A stretch of 64,000 nt of DNA from Oscillospiraceae bacterium (GTDB lineage: Bacteria > Bacillota > Clostridia > Oscillospirales > Ruminococcaceae). The notes under the pieces were generated by a model. The model was not told the origin of the DNA and ran no database searches. It was given only the letters and a program-made list of their open reading frames with translations. Made by a program: the position numbers and the translations under genes. The stretch lies in the NCBI GenBank assembly GCA_022835495.1, contig BQOK01000001.1:992001-1056000 (forward strand), given 5' to 3'. This document shows positions 15,376-24,367 of the stretch, one piece after another (the first letter of the stretch is position 1; the number at the start of each line of letters is the position of its first letter).

Positions 15376-15999
15376 ATGCCCCTTACCCGGCTGTATCTGA
15401 TCCGCCACGGCCAAACCGACTGGAACGTGCGCGCGGCGCTGCAGGGCCGCACCGACATTGCACTGAACGACACCGGCCGGGCACAGGCCCGGGAGGCCCG
15501 CGCTTTATTGCAGGGCGTGCGCTTTGACGCGGTATACTCCAGCCCTTTGAGCCGGGCGGTGGAAACGGCGGCGCTGGTGAGCGGCTGGGAACGGGGCGCA
15601 ATCCAAACGGACGAGCGGCTGACCGAGATTGCGTTCGGCCCCTGGGAGGGGCGCGAGAGCCGAGGGCTCGGCCCGGCCTTTGCCCCCTTTTTTGCGGATC
15701 CGGCAAACTACCGCCCGCCCCAGGGGGGCGAAAGCCTGCAAAGCCTGATGGCGCGCACAGGCGCGTTTGCGGCCGAGATGCTGGCGCGGCATGCGGGGCA
15801 AACGGTGCTGGCGGCCAGCCACGGCGCTGCGCTGCACGCGCTGCTGACCTGCGCGCTCAGGCGGCCCATGAGCGAGTTCTGGGCTGTGAACCTGGACAAC
15901 TGCTGCGTGGCGGTGCTGGAGAGCAGCGGCGGGCCCTTCCATTTAAAAGAGGTGCTCGGCAAGGCGGACGCCGGGTATGCGGAAAAGTATTTGAAATGA
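15376..15999 (+). CDS. Histidine phosphatase family protein (phosphoglycerate-mutase-like)
   Basis: Protein of 207 residues with the branch-1 hallmark YLIRHGQTDWN at residues 7-17 (catalytic histidine), the arginine of YSSPLSRAVETA near 54-65, the acid in ERLTEIAFGPWEG near 80-92, and the second histidine in AASHGAAL near 150. Members include alpha-ribazole phosphatase, broad phosphatases and cofactor-dependent mutases; the GPWEG pattern is shared with CobC- and PhoE-type phosphatases. The substrate is not decided. ATG 15376 was chosen; an adjacent TTG is in frame. Confidence 0.87.
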   Translation: MPLTRLYLIRHGQTDWNVRAALQGRTDIALNDTGRAQAREARALLQGVRFDAVYSSPLSRAVETAALVSGWERGAIQTDERLTEIAFGPWEGRESRGLGPAFAPFFADPANYRPPQGGESLQSLMARTGAFAAEMLARHAGQTVLAASHGAALHALLTCALRRPMSEFWAVNLDNCCVAVLESSGGPFHLKEVLGKADAGYAEKYLK

Positions 16000-16217
16000 G
16001 CGGCGCAAAATTTTTTAAGCTGTGACAGATGCAGCTGGGCTTTGCGGCCCTGCCCCCAAAAGAAAATGGGAAAAAGAGAGCCTGTGCCCGGCCGATGGCC
16101 TTGAAAGGCCCGGCGGCGGGCAGGAAATTTGGGTTGAAAGGCCCCCGCGGCGCGGCGGGCCCGGTTTTGTGCACCCTTTTGGGAGGGCAGCCCAGCGGAC
16201 GGAGGAGGCGCGAGCCC

Positions 16218-17561
16218 GTGGATATGATGCAAAAACTCACGATTTTGGCCGACAGCGCCAAATACGACGTTGCCTGCACCTCCAGCGGGGTGGACCGGCA
16301 GGGCAAGGCGGGGAGCATTGGAAGCGCCAGCGCGCCGGGCATCTGCCATGCCTTTTCGGCGGACGGGCGCTGTGTGAGCCTTTTGAAGGTGCTGATGACC
16401 AATGTGTGCGCCTATGACTGCGCATATTGCGTGAACCGGAGCTCAAACGATGTGCCCCGCGCGGTTTTTACACCGGGGGAACTGGCGGAGCTGACCATCC
16501 AGTTTTACCGGCGCAATTATATTGAGGGGCTGTTTTTGTCCAGCGCGGTGCTGGTGAACCCGGATTATACCACCGAGCGCATGATCCAGACCCTGGAACT
16601 GCTGCGGGGGCACTACCGCTTCCGGGGGTATATCCATGCCAAGGCGATCCCCGGGGCGGACCCGCTGCTGATCCAGCGGCTGGGCCTTCTGGCCGACCGG
16701 ATGAGCGTGAACATTGAACTGCCCAGCGCCCAGAGCCTGGGGCTTTTGGCGCCGGACAAGGGCAAACAGGCGATCCTGGCGCCCATGAAGCAGATCGCGC
16801 TGGGCCAAAAACAGAACAAGCAGGAGCTTGCCCTTTACAAAAGCACCCCCAGGTTTGCGCCCGCGGGGCAGAGCACCCAGATGATCGTGGGCGCGAGCCC
16901 GGAGAGCGACCGCCAGATTTTAAAGCTCACCGAAGGGCTGTACCGCAAATATGAATTGCGGCGGGTGTTTTTTTCGGCCTATATTCCGGTGGCGGCGGAC
17001 GCGCGCCTGCCTGCGCTGAACACCGAGCCGCCGCTTTTGCGGGAGCACCGGCTGTATCAGGCGGATTGGCTGCTTCGCTATTATCATTTTCAGGCGGACG
17101 AGATTTTGGATGAGGAAAACCCGAACTTCGACCCCTGCCTCGACCCCAAATGCAACTGGGCCATCCACCATTTGGATCAGTTCCCGGTGGACGTGAACCG
17201 GGCGGAGCCCGAGCGGCTGCTGCGGGTGCCGGGCATCGGCCCGCGCAGCGCAAAACGGATCGCGACCGCGCGGCGGGCCGGGGCGCTGGGGCTTGCGGAG
17301 CTCAAGCGCATAGGGGTGGTGCTGAAGCGCGCGCAGTACTTTATCACCTGCAAGGGGTTCACCGGCGCTTCCGGCGGGGGCAGCCGGCACCGCATTGCGG
17401 CGGCGCTGCTGGACCCACGGGTGTTCAGCGCCCAGGGCGAACAGCTGAGCCTGTTTGCCGCGCCGCTGGCAAAGCAGCTTGCCGGGGCGGGGGCGGCGCC
17501 GGAGCTTGCGGCGGCCGCGGCGAGGGAGGAGGCGGTGAAATGTATTGCGAGCAGGATGTAG
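16218..17561 (+). CDS. Putative DNA modification/repair radical SAM protein (TIGR03916 type)
   Basis: Protein of 447 residues. Near residue 63 the cluster motif CAYDCAYC (CxxxCxxC) is preceded by LMTNV and followed by VNRSSNDV. IPVAADARLP and EENPNFDPCLDPK lie in the middle. A helix-hairpin-helix, LLRVPGIGPRSAKRI near 333-347, should bind DNA. This matches the TIGR03916 group, always paired with a uracil-glycosylase-like partner, which here is the next gene (overlap 22 bases). GTG 16218 follows GGAGGAGG at good spacing and gives the family's usual start, though the frame is open back to 16029. The chemical reaction is unproven. Confidence 0.9.
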   Translation: MDMMQKLTILADSAKYDVACTSSGVDRQGKAGSIGSASAPGICHAFSADGRCVSLLKVLMTNVCAYDCAYCVNRSSNDVPRAVFTPGELAELTIQFYRRNYIEGLFLSSAVLVNPDYTTERMIQTLELLRGHYRFRGYIHAKAIPGADPLLIQRLGLLADRMSVNIELPSAQSLGLLAPDKGKQAILAPMKQIALGQKQNKQELALYKSTPRFAPAGQSTQMIVGASPESDRQILKLTEGLYRKYELRRVFFSAYIPVAADARLPALNTEPPLLREHRLYQADWLLRYYHFQADEILDEENPNFDPCLDPKCNWAIHHLDQFPVDVNRAEPERLLRVPGIGPRSAKRIATARRAGALGLAELKRIGVVLKRAQYFITCKGFTGASGGGSRHRIAAALLDPRVFSAQGEQLSLFAAPLAKQLAGAGAAPELAAAAAREEAVKCIASRM

Positions 17562-18298
17562 TGTACCGGTATGACGGGAGCTGGCAGGGATTTTTGTGCT
17601 GCATCCATGAGAGTGTGTACCACAAGACCATCCCCTTTGCGATCCTTCCCTGGGACGAGCCCTGCATGACCCTGTTCCCCGAGCAGCCGATTGAGACCAA
17701 GCCTGAAAAGGCGCGCCGGGTGAGCGCCAGCTTTTCAAGAAAAATGGGGTTCGGCGCCCGGGAACTGGTGATGCAGGCGTTTTTGTGCGATGAGGCGAAC
17801 AAGGAGCTGGCGCTGCTGCGGTTTTTGCTGCTGGGCTACCAGGTGGGACCGCGGGTTATGGCCATGCTGGGGCACGCGGACGTGGCGCCGGTGCGCCGGA
17901 TGGAGCAGCAGGTCACCCATGAAGCGCATCAGTTCACCGGCTTTTTGCGTTTTGTGGATTACGGGAGCTTTTTGGGGGCCTGCATCACGCCCAAAAGCTA
18001 TGTGCTGCCCCTGCTGCGGGCGCACTTTTGCCAGCGCTACCCGGAAGAAAATTTTGTGATTTACGACCGGACCCACCGGGCCGCCCTGATTTACCAGGAC
18101 CATGCGGCGGGCTACGCGCAGCTTGCCGAGCCGCCGGCGTTTCCCCAGGTGAGCGAGGAGGAAGCGGGGTTCCAGGCCTTGTGGAAGCAGTTTTACAAGA
18201 CCATTGCCATTCAGGCGCGCAAAAACCCCAGGGTGCGCAGCACCCACTGCCCCAAGCGGTATTGGGTGGATATGCTGGAATTGCAGGGAGAGCGCTGA
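17540..18298 (+). CDS. TIGR03915/DUF4130 protein, partner of the radical SAM repair protein
   Basis: Protein of 252 residues beginning YCEQDVVYRYDGSWQGFLCC, the family's standard opening. The C-terminal half carries the DUF4130 region (VLPLLRAHFCQRYPEENFVI, then RTHRAALIY), distantly related to uracil-DNA glycosylases. It is expected to act with the radical SAM protein in DNA repair or base modification, by constant genomic pairing. The ATG overlaps the end of the upstream gene by 22 bases and has GGAGG at 17527-17532, so translation is coupled. Confidence 0.88.
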   Translation: MYCEQDVVYRYDGSWQGFLCCIHESVYHKTIPFAILPWDEPCMTLFPEQPIETKPEKARRVSASFSRKMGFGARELVMQAFLCDEANKELALLRFLLLGYQVGPRVMAMLGHADVAPVRRMEQQVTHEAHQFTGFLRFVDYGSFLGACITPKSYVLPLLRAHFCQRYPEENFVIYDRTHRAALIYQDHAAGYAQLAEPPAFPQVSEEEAGFQALWKQFYKTIAIQARKNPRVRSTHCPKRYWVDMLELQGER

Positions 18299-18323
18299 AC
18301 GCCGCCGCGTTTCGTGCTATAAT
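18295..18323 (+). promoter_or_regulatory. Promoter of the alpha/beta hydrolase gene
   Basis: CTGAAC, 17 bases, TATAAT; overlaps the end of the upstream gene. Confidence 0.45.
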
Positions 18324-18430
18324 AACAGCAGGGATACGATGCGTGCGGGAAAGGCGCGCCCCGGCCTTGCCGGGGGCGGAAAAGGGTTTGCACGCTGATG
18401 GATCGGAGAGCGGAAAAGGGGGTAGTGAGA

Positions 18431-19093
18431 ATGTTTGTAAAGGTAAACGGCCTGAAACTGTTTTATCAAAGGACCGGCAGCGGGCGGCCGTTTGTGCTGC
18501 TGCATGGAAATATGGAGGACCATACCATTTTTGACGTGCTGGTAAGGGAGCTGAGCCGGGAGTACACGGTCTATGCGCTGGACAGCCGCAACCACGGCAA
18601 GAGCGACAGCGTGCCCTTTTTGGATTATGGCGAGATGGCGGAGGATGTGGCCGGGTTTATTGCGGCCCTGGAGCTGGAAAGGCCGCTGCTCTACGGGTTT
18701 TCGGACGGGGGAATCATCGGCCTGCTGGTGGCCGGCCGGTACCCGGAGCTTTTGGGGAAACTGGTGGTGAGCGGCGCCAACCTGACGCCGCAGGGGATAC
18801 AACCGCTGCTGCGGGCGGGGTTTAAGCTGGCGTATTGTTTCAGCCGCAGCGAAAAGCTGGAGCTGATGCTCACCCAGCCCCACATCACACAGGCCATGCT
18901 GAAACGCATCAAGACGCCCACCCTGGTGCTGGCGGGCGAGAAAGACCTGGTGACCGAGCGCGAAACCCGCGCCCTTGCCGCCCATATTTCGGGGGCAAAG
19001 CTGATGATCCTGCCGGGCGAGGGGCACGGCAGCTACGTGGTGCACAGCGACAAGCTGTATGCGGCCATGGAGCCTTTTTTGCGCGGGGAGTGA
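18431..19093 (+). CDS. Alpha/beta hydrolase
   Basis: Protein of 220 residues with the hydrolase fold. The oxyanion region is VLLHGNMED near 24-32, DSRNHGKSD near 52-60, the nucleophile elbow GFSDGG near 88-93, the acid in LAGEKDLV near 168 and the histidine in GEGHGSYV near 197. It is a cytoplasmic single-domain enzyme, probably an esterase, lipase or peptidase of broad type; the substrate cannot be told. ATG 18431 with AGGGGG upstream was chosen. Confidence 0.87.
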   Translation: MFVKVNGLKLFYQRTGSGRPFVLLHGNMEDHTIFDVLVRELSREYTVYALDSRNHGKSDSVPFLDYGEMAEDVAGFIAALELERPLLYGFSDGGIIGLLVAGRYPELLGKLVVSGANLTPQGIQPLLRAGFKLAYCFSRSEKLELMLTQPHITQAMLKRIKTPTLVLAGEKDLVTERETRALAAHISGAKLMILPGEGHGSYVVHSDKLYAAMEPFLRGE

Positions 19094-19432
19094 AGGGACA
19101 AAAGGAGGGCGGGGCGCCGGCGCTCCGCCCATTACGGAACAAAACGTGCATTGCCAGCAAAAAGGCGCGAACCCCAGGTTCGCGCCTTTTTGTGTAAAAC
19201 GAGGCGGACGGCGAAAAGAAGGAGGCTGCCGCCGCGGGGCTCCCTTACAGGGCGGCGCACTTTTGGAGGGTACGGCGGCAGGCAGGCCCCCGGGCCGTGC
19301 AGCTGGGCCATCAGCCAGCACGGCCGGCAGGCTTTGCCAAAAAAATAGAAAAAACGGGAACCTTTGCCCCTGACGCGACGATTACAGTGCAGAGGGCAGC
19401 CCCCACATCACAAACGAAGGAGTGAGAAACGC
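19094..19432 (+). other. Intergenic region, terminator plus featureless G+C-rich DNA
   Basis: After the hydrolase terminator (19159-19191) about 240 bases hold no convincing gene, promoter or repeat. The only site seen is the AAGGAG ribosome site of the sigma gene at its end. Confidence 0.5.
19159..19191 (+). terminator. Intrinsic terminator of the hydrolase gene
   Basis: A 15-base stem AAAAAGGCGCGAACC/GGTTCGCGCCTTTTT with a 3-base loop, ending in T5. Confidence 0.85.
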
Positions 19433-19966
19433 ATGCAGGCATCCGACGTATCCGGCCTGGTGGACCGCTACGGACCCGAAATCTACCGCTACTGCCGCCG
19501 GCTCGCAGGGTTTGCTCCGGACGCGGAGGACCTGTACCAGCAGACCTTTTTGCGGCTGCTGGAGCTGCCCCAGCAATTGGACGAGGAGCAAAACCCCCGG
19601 GCGCTGCTTTACAGCGTGGCGGGCGGCATCTGGAAGAACGAGGCGCGCAAGCGCGGCCGGCGGGCGGCCATTGCACAGCCCCTGGAGCTGGATGCGCAGG
19701 ACGCGCCGGAGCCGGCGGCGGGGGACGACACCGAAACCGCGGCCCTGGGCCGCGCGGAACATGCCGCCCTGCGGGCGGCGGTGGATCGGTTGCCGCTGAA
19801 ATACCGGGTTCCGGCGCTGCTGGCCTACGGGGCGGAGCTCCCGCTGGAGGCCATTGCAGCCATTGAAAAGCTGCCCGTTGGCACGGTGAAAAGCCGGCTG
19901 CACCGGGCAAAACAGATGCTGAGGCAGGAAATGGAGGCGCAGGGCTATGAACGACAAAAAATTTGA
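19433..19966 (+). CDS. RNA polymerase sigma factor, ECF (sigma-70) type
   Basis: Protein of 177 residues. Region 2 covers about 8-72 (VDRYGPEIYRYCRRL, DAEDLYQQTFLRLL, ENPRALLYSVAGGIWKNEARK). Region 4 covers about 118-165 (DRLPLKYRVPALLAYGAELP, then LPVGTVKSRLHRAKQML). It redirects RNA polymerase to a small regulon. The ATG has AAGGAG upstream. Two membrane-protein genes overlap its end (20 and then 4 bases), so one of them is the probable anti-sigma factor. No autoregulated promoter was recognised. Confidence 0.9.
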   Translation: MQASDVSGLVDRYGPEIYRYCRRLAGFAPDAEDLYQQTFLRLLELPQQLDEEQNPRALLYSVAGGIWKNEARKRGRRAAIAQPLELDAQDAPEPAAGDDTETAALGRAEHAALRAAVDRLPLKYRVPALLAYGAELPLEAIAAIEKLPVGTVKSRLHRAKQMLRQEMEAQGYERQKI

Positions 19967-20321
19967 CGTGGCGCTGAACGCGGCGCTGCAAAACAGCGAA
20001 ACCCCGCCCCCCGAGCTGGACGCGGTGCTGAAAGCAAAGCTTTACCAGCGCCAGGAGCAGCTACAGGGCGAGGGCGCCCAGCGGAAGGTGCACCTGTGGT
20101 GGCTGCCCATGGTGGCGAACCTGATCGTGTGCGGGGTGCCGGCGGCGATCTTTGCGCTGCCGGTCATGCCCCTGGCCGCACACCTGGCGGCGTTTGCCCT
20201 GGGCTGGCTGGCCGTGGGGGGCGTGGTGCTGACCCTGGTGGGGCTCAAGTGCTCCGACCTGAAAGAACAACTTACCCTGGTGCTGCCGGCAAGAGGCAGA
20301 AAGGAGATACACGGATCATGA
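19947..20321 (+). CDS. Two-helix membrane protein, candidate anti-sigma factor
   Basis: Protein of 124 residues. A soluble N-terminus of about 45 residues, mostly helical, is followed by two membrane helices (about 50-72 and 78-100) and a short basic tail. This size, topology and its 20-base overlap with the ECF sigma gene fit an anti-sigma factor whose N-terminal helix holds the sigma. No ZAS zinc motif (HxxxCxxC) is present, and no sequence family was recognised. Confidence 0.65.
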   Translation: MNDKKFDVALNAALQNSETPPPELDAVLKAKLYQRQEQLQGEGAQRKVHLWWLPMVANLIVCGVPAAIFALPVMPLAAHLAAFALGWLAVGGVVLTLVGLKCSDLKEQLTLVLPARGRKEIHGS

Positions 20322-21136
20322 TGATGGCGACGTTTGTTTTGGGATTTGTGCTTGTGGCAATGGTGCTGATGCTGGTTTTTTGGGTGACGAGCTGCGTGTG
20401 GCTTTACCAGGACTCGCGGCTGCACGGCCAGGAGCCGGTGCTGTGGGTGCTGATGGCGGTGTTTGCCAGCCCCATTGTGGCGCTGCTGCTCTACTTTATC
20501 TTCGGGCGAAAAAACACCGTGGACCCCTGCCCGGCCTGCCAATACCCGGTGGCGCGCTCGGCCCGGTACTGCCCCAACTGCGGCACCGGGAACCCGGCCT
20601 TCGGCGAGCGGCCCCCCCGGCGCAGGCTGAGCGGCGTGGGCAAGGCGGCCCTTGTGACCGGGGCCGCGGGCATGGTGCTGCTGCTGTGCACCTTTGTGGG
20701 GCTGATCGTGTTCAGCATTTCCGAGACAAGGGGCGCTGTGGGCGCGGTGCAGGTGGCGGGAGGCTCGGTGGGCCTGCCCATCACCAGCACCTGGAAGCCC
20801 GAAGTGAACACCGGCTGGGTGATCATCAACAGCGAGAACCGGCACAATGGCGTGTGGAATTTTTATATGAGCAAAACCAGCGAGGGCTACCACTCGAGAA
20901 GCGAGTTTGACCTGGACGACGGGCAGAGCCGGACCCTGATGGCGGCGGTGGAGTGCGAGGGCGAACGGCTGGACCTGGAGCTAATCCAGGACGGGGCCGT
21001 GGTGGAAACCTACACCCTGAGCGGGGCCGAGGGCACACAGGAGCTCTCGCTGGCGCAATGCGAGCCGGGCACCGTGGTGCTGCGGCTGGTGAACCACGGC
21101 GCCGAACAGATCCACGGCACCCTGTGGGTGGAATAA
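20318..21136 (+). CDS. Membrane protein with zinc ribbon, sigma operon
   Basis: Protein of 272 residues. Two N-terminal helices (about 3-26 and 43-64) precede a cytoplasmic zinc ribbon, CPACQYPVARSARYCPNCG, near 71-89. A third helix lies near 110-132. The remaining 140 residues are extracytoplasmic and beta-rich (TSTWKPEVNTGWVIINSENR opens it), without known catalytic motifs. ATG overlaps the previous stop (ATGA). It may be the sensor or the output of the ECF pathway; this is inference from position. Confidence 0.75.
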   Translation: MMMATFVLGFVLVAMVLMLVFWVTSCVWLYQDSRLHGQEPVLWVLMAVFASPIVALLLYFIFGRKNTVDPCPACQYPVARSARYCPNCGTGNPAFGERPPRRRLSGVGKAALVTGAAGMVLLLCTFVGLIVFSISETRGAVGAVQVAGGSVGLPITSTWKPEVNTGWVIINSENRHNGVWNFYMSKTSEGYHSRSEFDLDDGQSRTLMAAVECEGERLDLELIQDGAVVETYTLSGAEGTQELSLAQCEPGTVVLRLVNHGAEQIHGTLWVE

Positions 21137-21149
21137 AGAGAGAAACGAG

Positions 21150-21190
21150 AGCGCCCCCGGCGCGGCAGGCCTGCCGCGCCGGGGGCGCTT
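21150..21190. terminator. Shared terminator between convergent operons
   Basis: A long stem, AGCGCCCCCGGCGCGGCAGG with its complement to 21189, then CTTTTGC on the plus strand. Confidence 0.75.
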
Positions 21191-21198
21191 TTGCACGG

Positions 21199-22626
21199 TT
21201 ACATCAGATGCCGGATCAGCGGGGCCACGAGGCGCATGAGGCTGTGGAGCACCCGCTTGCCCGCCGGGTACTCGGGATAGGGGAAGGCCGGGCCGTATTC
21301 AAGGCCCCCTGCCGCCAGCGGGACGCGGCTTTGCGCCATCTGGCCTTCGGCGCCCGCGCGGAGCTGCGCGTTGAGTTCTTTGCAGTCCACCGCGAGCATG
21401 AGCTCGGTGTCCAGGTAGGTGCTGCGCATGTCCATGTTATACGAGCCCACAAGGGAGAGCCGGTCGCCCACCAGCACGGTTTTGGTGTGCATGGAGTGGG
21501 CGCCGCTGAACTCGTACACCTGCGCGCCGGTGGCCAGGATGTTCGCCTTTTGGTTCAGGTAGTCGGTGCAGCCGAACAGGTTTGCCCCGCTCTCCACCGC
21601 GTTCGTTACAATGCGCACCTGCCCCGCGCCGGCGCACAGCGCGGCCAGCTCGCCGTACATTTCGGAGCTGCAGATGACATAGGGCGTTTGGATGACCACA
21701 TCGCCCGCCCCGGCGGCAAGGCGGGTGATGGTGTGCCAGACCCAGGGCTCCTTGTTCACCGGCCCGGCCGGGTTTGCAACCAGGGTGACCTTGTTGGCGG
21801 CCAGGGTGAGGGGGACAAGGTCGGGCAGCGCAAGGCTTTGACCCAGCTTTTCTTCCAGGCCGCCGTAGCGCTGCGCCAGGTCGGCGGCGGCCTGGCGCAC
21901 CGTTTTGCCCGCGTGTTCGCAGGTGTAAGGCTTTGTGCAGCCCAGCGCCCAGACCCCTTCAAAATAGGCGCGCAGCTGGGCCAGCGAGCTGCCGGGGGCG
22001 GGAGCGGTGTTCCACACCAGGAGCTCCCGGTCGATGTTTTGGCCCTGCACATAATCGCCCAAAAACAGATCAAAGGTATTGCGCCCGCCCAGCAGGAAGA
22101 TCGAGTCGTCGGCAATGAGATACTTGTCGTGCATGCGGGTTTGCAGCTGCCAGGGCAGCGCGGGATTTAAAGGCGCGTATACCTTGACGTCGGCGTTCGG
22201 ATGTGCGGCCAGGGCCTTGAAAAAAGCGTTCCCCGTCAGGTTTTTGAAACCCGACAGGCCGTCGATGAGTACGCGCACCTTTACCCCCCGGTCCGCCGCC
22301 GCCAGCAGGGTGGACAGCACGTCCCGGCCGCTCTCGTCTGCGTGGAACTCGAAGGTGGAAAGGATGATTTCGCGCTGGGCGGCCCCGATGAGCCGCAGCC
22401 GCCAGAGCAGGGCGTCGGAGTTGCCGTCCACACAGGCGACCCGCTCGCTGCCGGGGGCGGCGGCATAGAATTCAGTGGAGGCAAGCTGGGCGGCGTATTG
22501 TGCGCCCACCGGCTTGTGATGCACAAAGGGCAGCGCGGTGCCCAGAATAAGATAGGCTGCAAGCAGGGCGGCGGCCCATGCAAGCAGGCGCCGGCGGCGG
22601 GGTGGGCGGGGTGCGGAAGGTTTCAT
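21199..22626 (-). CDS. Phospholipase D-family / cardiolipin synthase-like protein
   Basis: Protein of 475 residues with an N-terminal signal anchor (LLAWAAALLAAYLILGTALP near 14-33) and two PLD domains. The first HKD motif is MHDKYLIADDSIFLLGG near 170-186 and the second is MHTKTVLVGDRLSLVGSYN near 381-399. It probably transfers phosphatidyl groups to make cardiolipin at the outer membrane face, as in ClsC/YmdC-like and gut Firmicute synthases; hydrolysis of other phosphodiesters is the alternative. It is monocistronic, with its own promoter. Confidence 0.88.
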   Translation of the reverse strand: MKPSAPRPPRRRRLLAWAAALLAAYLILGTALPFVHHKPVGAQYAAQLASTEFYAAAPGSERVACVDGNSDALLWRLRLIGAAQREIILSTFEFHADESGRDVLSTLLAAADRGVKVRVLIDGLSGFKNLTGNAFFKALAAHPNADVKVYAPLNPALPWQLQTRMHDKYLIADDSIFLLGGRNTFDLFLGDYVQGQNIDRELLVWNTAPAPGSSLAQLRAYFEGVWALGCTKPYTCEHAGKTVRQAAADLAQRYGGLEEKLGQSLALPDLVPLTLAANKVTLVANPAGPVNKEPWVWHTITRLAAGAGDVVIQTPYVICSSEMYGELAALCAGAGQVRIVTNAVESGANLFGCTDYLNQKANILATGAQVYEFSGAHSMHTKTVLVGDRLSLVGSYNMDMRSTYLDTELMLAVDCKELNAQLRAGAEGQMAQSRVPLAAGGLEYGPAFPYPEYPAGKRVLHSLMRLVAPLIRHLM

Positions 22627-22676
22627 GACAGGGGCCTCCTTGGGGCGGCGCGCCGCCCGTGATGGGATACAGTTCA

Positions 22677-22705
22677 GTTATACCGCGCGCGCACAAGAAA
22701 GTCAA
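22677..22705 (-). promoter_or_regulatory. Promoter of the PLD-family gene
   Basis: On the minus strand TTGACT (22705-22700), 17 bases, TATAAC (22682-22677), about 50 bases before the ATG. Confidence 0.65.
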
Positions 22706-22722
22706 CGCGTGCGGCGCACACC

Positions 22723-22751
22723 TTGCAGGCGGGGTAGGGATGTGGTATACT
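22723..22751 (+). promoter_or_regulatory. Promoter of the AgcS symporter gene
   Basis: TTGCAG, 17 bases, TATACT, 65 bases before ATG 22816. It is divergent from the PLD promoter. Confidence 0.6.
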
Positions 22752-22815
22752 TCTGTAGAATGTTCGCCGCCCGGCTACAGGCGGGGCGGCAGTATTTTCG
22801 AGGAGGGAACCGCCC

Positions 22816-24177
22816 ATGCAGACCCTGACCCAGGTGGTGAAGGCGTGCAGCGATTTTTTGTGGGGAGTGCCCATGCTGGTGATGCTGTTCGGCACCCACT
22901 TGTTTTTGACCGTGCGGCTGCACTTTGTGCAGCGGCACACCTTTAAGGCGATCCGGCTGAGCGTGACGCCGGACAAGGGCAGCGAGGGCGAGGTGAGCCA
23001 GTTCGGCGCGCTGGCCACCGCGCTGGCGGCCACCATCGGCACAGGGAATATCATCGGCGTGTCCACCGCCATTGCGCTGGGCGGCCCCGGCGCGGTGCTG
23101 TGGTGCTGGCTTACGGGCGTGTTCGGCATTGCCACGAAATACGGCGAGTCGCTGCTGGCGGTGAAATACCGAACCCGCAACGAAAAGGGGGCCATGGTGG
23201 GCGGGCCCATGTACACCATTGAGCGGGGGCTGCACTGGAAGTGGATGGCGGTGCTGTTTGCCGCCCTTACGGTGGTGGCCACCTTTGGCATTGGCTGCAC
23301 GGTGCAGAGCCACGCCATCAGCGATGTGGTGCACACCACCTTTGGCGTGCCCATGGCGGTGAGCGGCGCTGTGGTTACCCTGCTGTCGGCCATTGTGATC
23401 CTGGGCGGGGTGAAGGCCATCGCCCAGGTGTGCGAAAAGCTGGTGCCCTTTATGAGCCTGTTTTACATTTTGGGGTGCCTGGCGATCCTGGCAATCAACT
23501 GGAACTTTTTGGCGCCGGCGCTGGCGCTGATTGTGCAAAGCGCGTTCAGCGCCAGGGCCCTGGGCGGCGGCTTTGTGGGCGGCGGCGTGATGGCCGCCTG
23601 CCGTTACGGCATGGCCCGGGGGCTGTTTTCCAACGAGTCCGGCCTTGGCACCGCGCCCATTGCAGCCGCCACGGCCCAGACCAAAAACCCGGTGCGGCAG
23701 GCCCTGGTGTCGATGACCGGCACCTTTTGGGATACGGTGGTGGTGTGCGCCATGACCGGCCTTGTGGTGGTGAGCAGCATGATGCGCGACCCAGCGGCCT
23801 TTGCGGGCGCGGGCGACGACGCGATGACCCGCCTTGCCTTTGCAAACCTGCCCGGCGGGCAGTATGTGCTGACCCTGGCGCTTTCGGTGTTTGCCTTCAC
23901 CACCATTCTGGGCTGGAGCTTTTACGGGGAGAAGTGTGTGGAGTACCTGTTCGGCGCCCGGGCGATCATGGCGTACCGGGTGGTTTATCTGGCGGTGCTG
24001 TTTTTGGGCACGGTGACGAGCCTGGATTTGGTGTGGAACTTTTCCGATTTGATGAACGGGCTGATGGCTTTTCCGAACCTGGTGAGCGTGCTGCTGCTGA
24101 GCGGGGTGATCGTGAAGGAAACGCGGCACTACCTGTGGGAGGGGCGGCTGGATGAGGCGAGTGAGGAAACGGTGTGA
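22816..24177 (+). CDS. Sodium:alanine/glycine symporter family (AgcS)
   Basis: Integral membrane protein of 453 residues with about eleven helices. Family hallmarks are ALAATIGTGNIIGVSTAIALGG near 71-92, FGIATKYGESLLAVKYR near 104-120, and FSNESGLGTAPIAAATA near 273-289. It couples sodium (or proton) uptake to alanine, glycine or glutamine import. The ATG has GGAGGG upstream. It is monocistronic with its own promoter; no amino-acid riboswitch is seen in the 65-base leader. Confidence 0.93.
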   Translation: MQTLTQVVKACSDFLWGVPMLVMLFGTHLFLTVRLHFVQRHTFKAIRLSVTPDKGSEGEVSQFGALATALAATIGTGNIIGVSTAIALGGPGAVLWCWLTGVFGIATKYGESLLAVKYRTRNEKGAMVGGPMYTIERGLHWKWMAVLFAALTVVATFGIGCTVQSHAISDVVHTTFGVPMAVSGAVVTLLSAIVILGGVKAIAQVCEKLVPFMSLFYILGCLAILAINWNFLAPALALIVQSAFSARALGGGFVGGGVMAACRYGMARGLFSNESGLGTAPIAAATAQTKNPVRQALVSMTGTFWDTVVVCAMTGLVVVSSMMRDPAAFAGAGDDAMTRLAFANLPGGQYVLTLALSVFAFTTILGWSFYGEKCVEYLFGARAIMAYRVVYLAVLFLGTVTSLDLVWNFSDLMNGLMAFPNLVSVLLLSGVIVKETRHYLWEGRLDEASEETV

Positions 24178-24197
24178 CCCCGGCGGGCAAACGTGAT

Positions 24198-24344
24198 ATA
24201 ATAACCGCAAGGCGGTTATTATACCGGCTTATCTTAAGGCATCCGCCTCGCCGCTGCGCGGCAGCCGGCGGAATTGCCAATGATACCATTCACGCTTCGC
24301 GTTCATGGTATAATAAAAGCCGGGCGCCGCGGCGCCCGGCTTTT
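24198..24344. repeat. Three stacked inverted repeats between agcS-like and DUF5662 genes
   Basis: 24198-24222 is a perfect 11-base stem ATAATAACCGC with loop AAG. About 24284-24311 pairs ATACCATTCACGC with GCGTTCATGGTAT (two mismatches). 24315-24344 is a perfect terminator-like stem AAAAGCCGGGCGCC/GGCGCCCGGCTTTT. TATAAT sequences occur inside the first two. The last hairpin has a T tract and should end the AgcS transcript, yet it lies after the only promoter-like sequence for the next gene. Confidence 0.65.
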
Positions 24345-24367
24345 GCAGAAGAGGGGGAAAGAATGCC

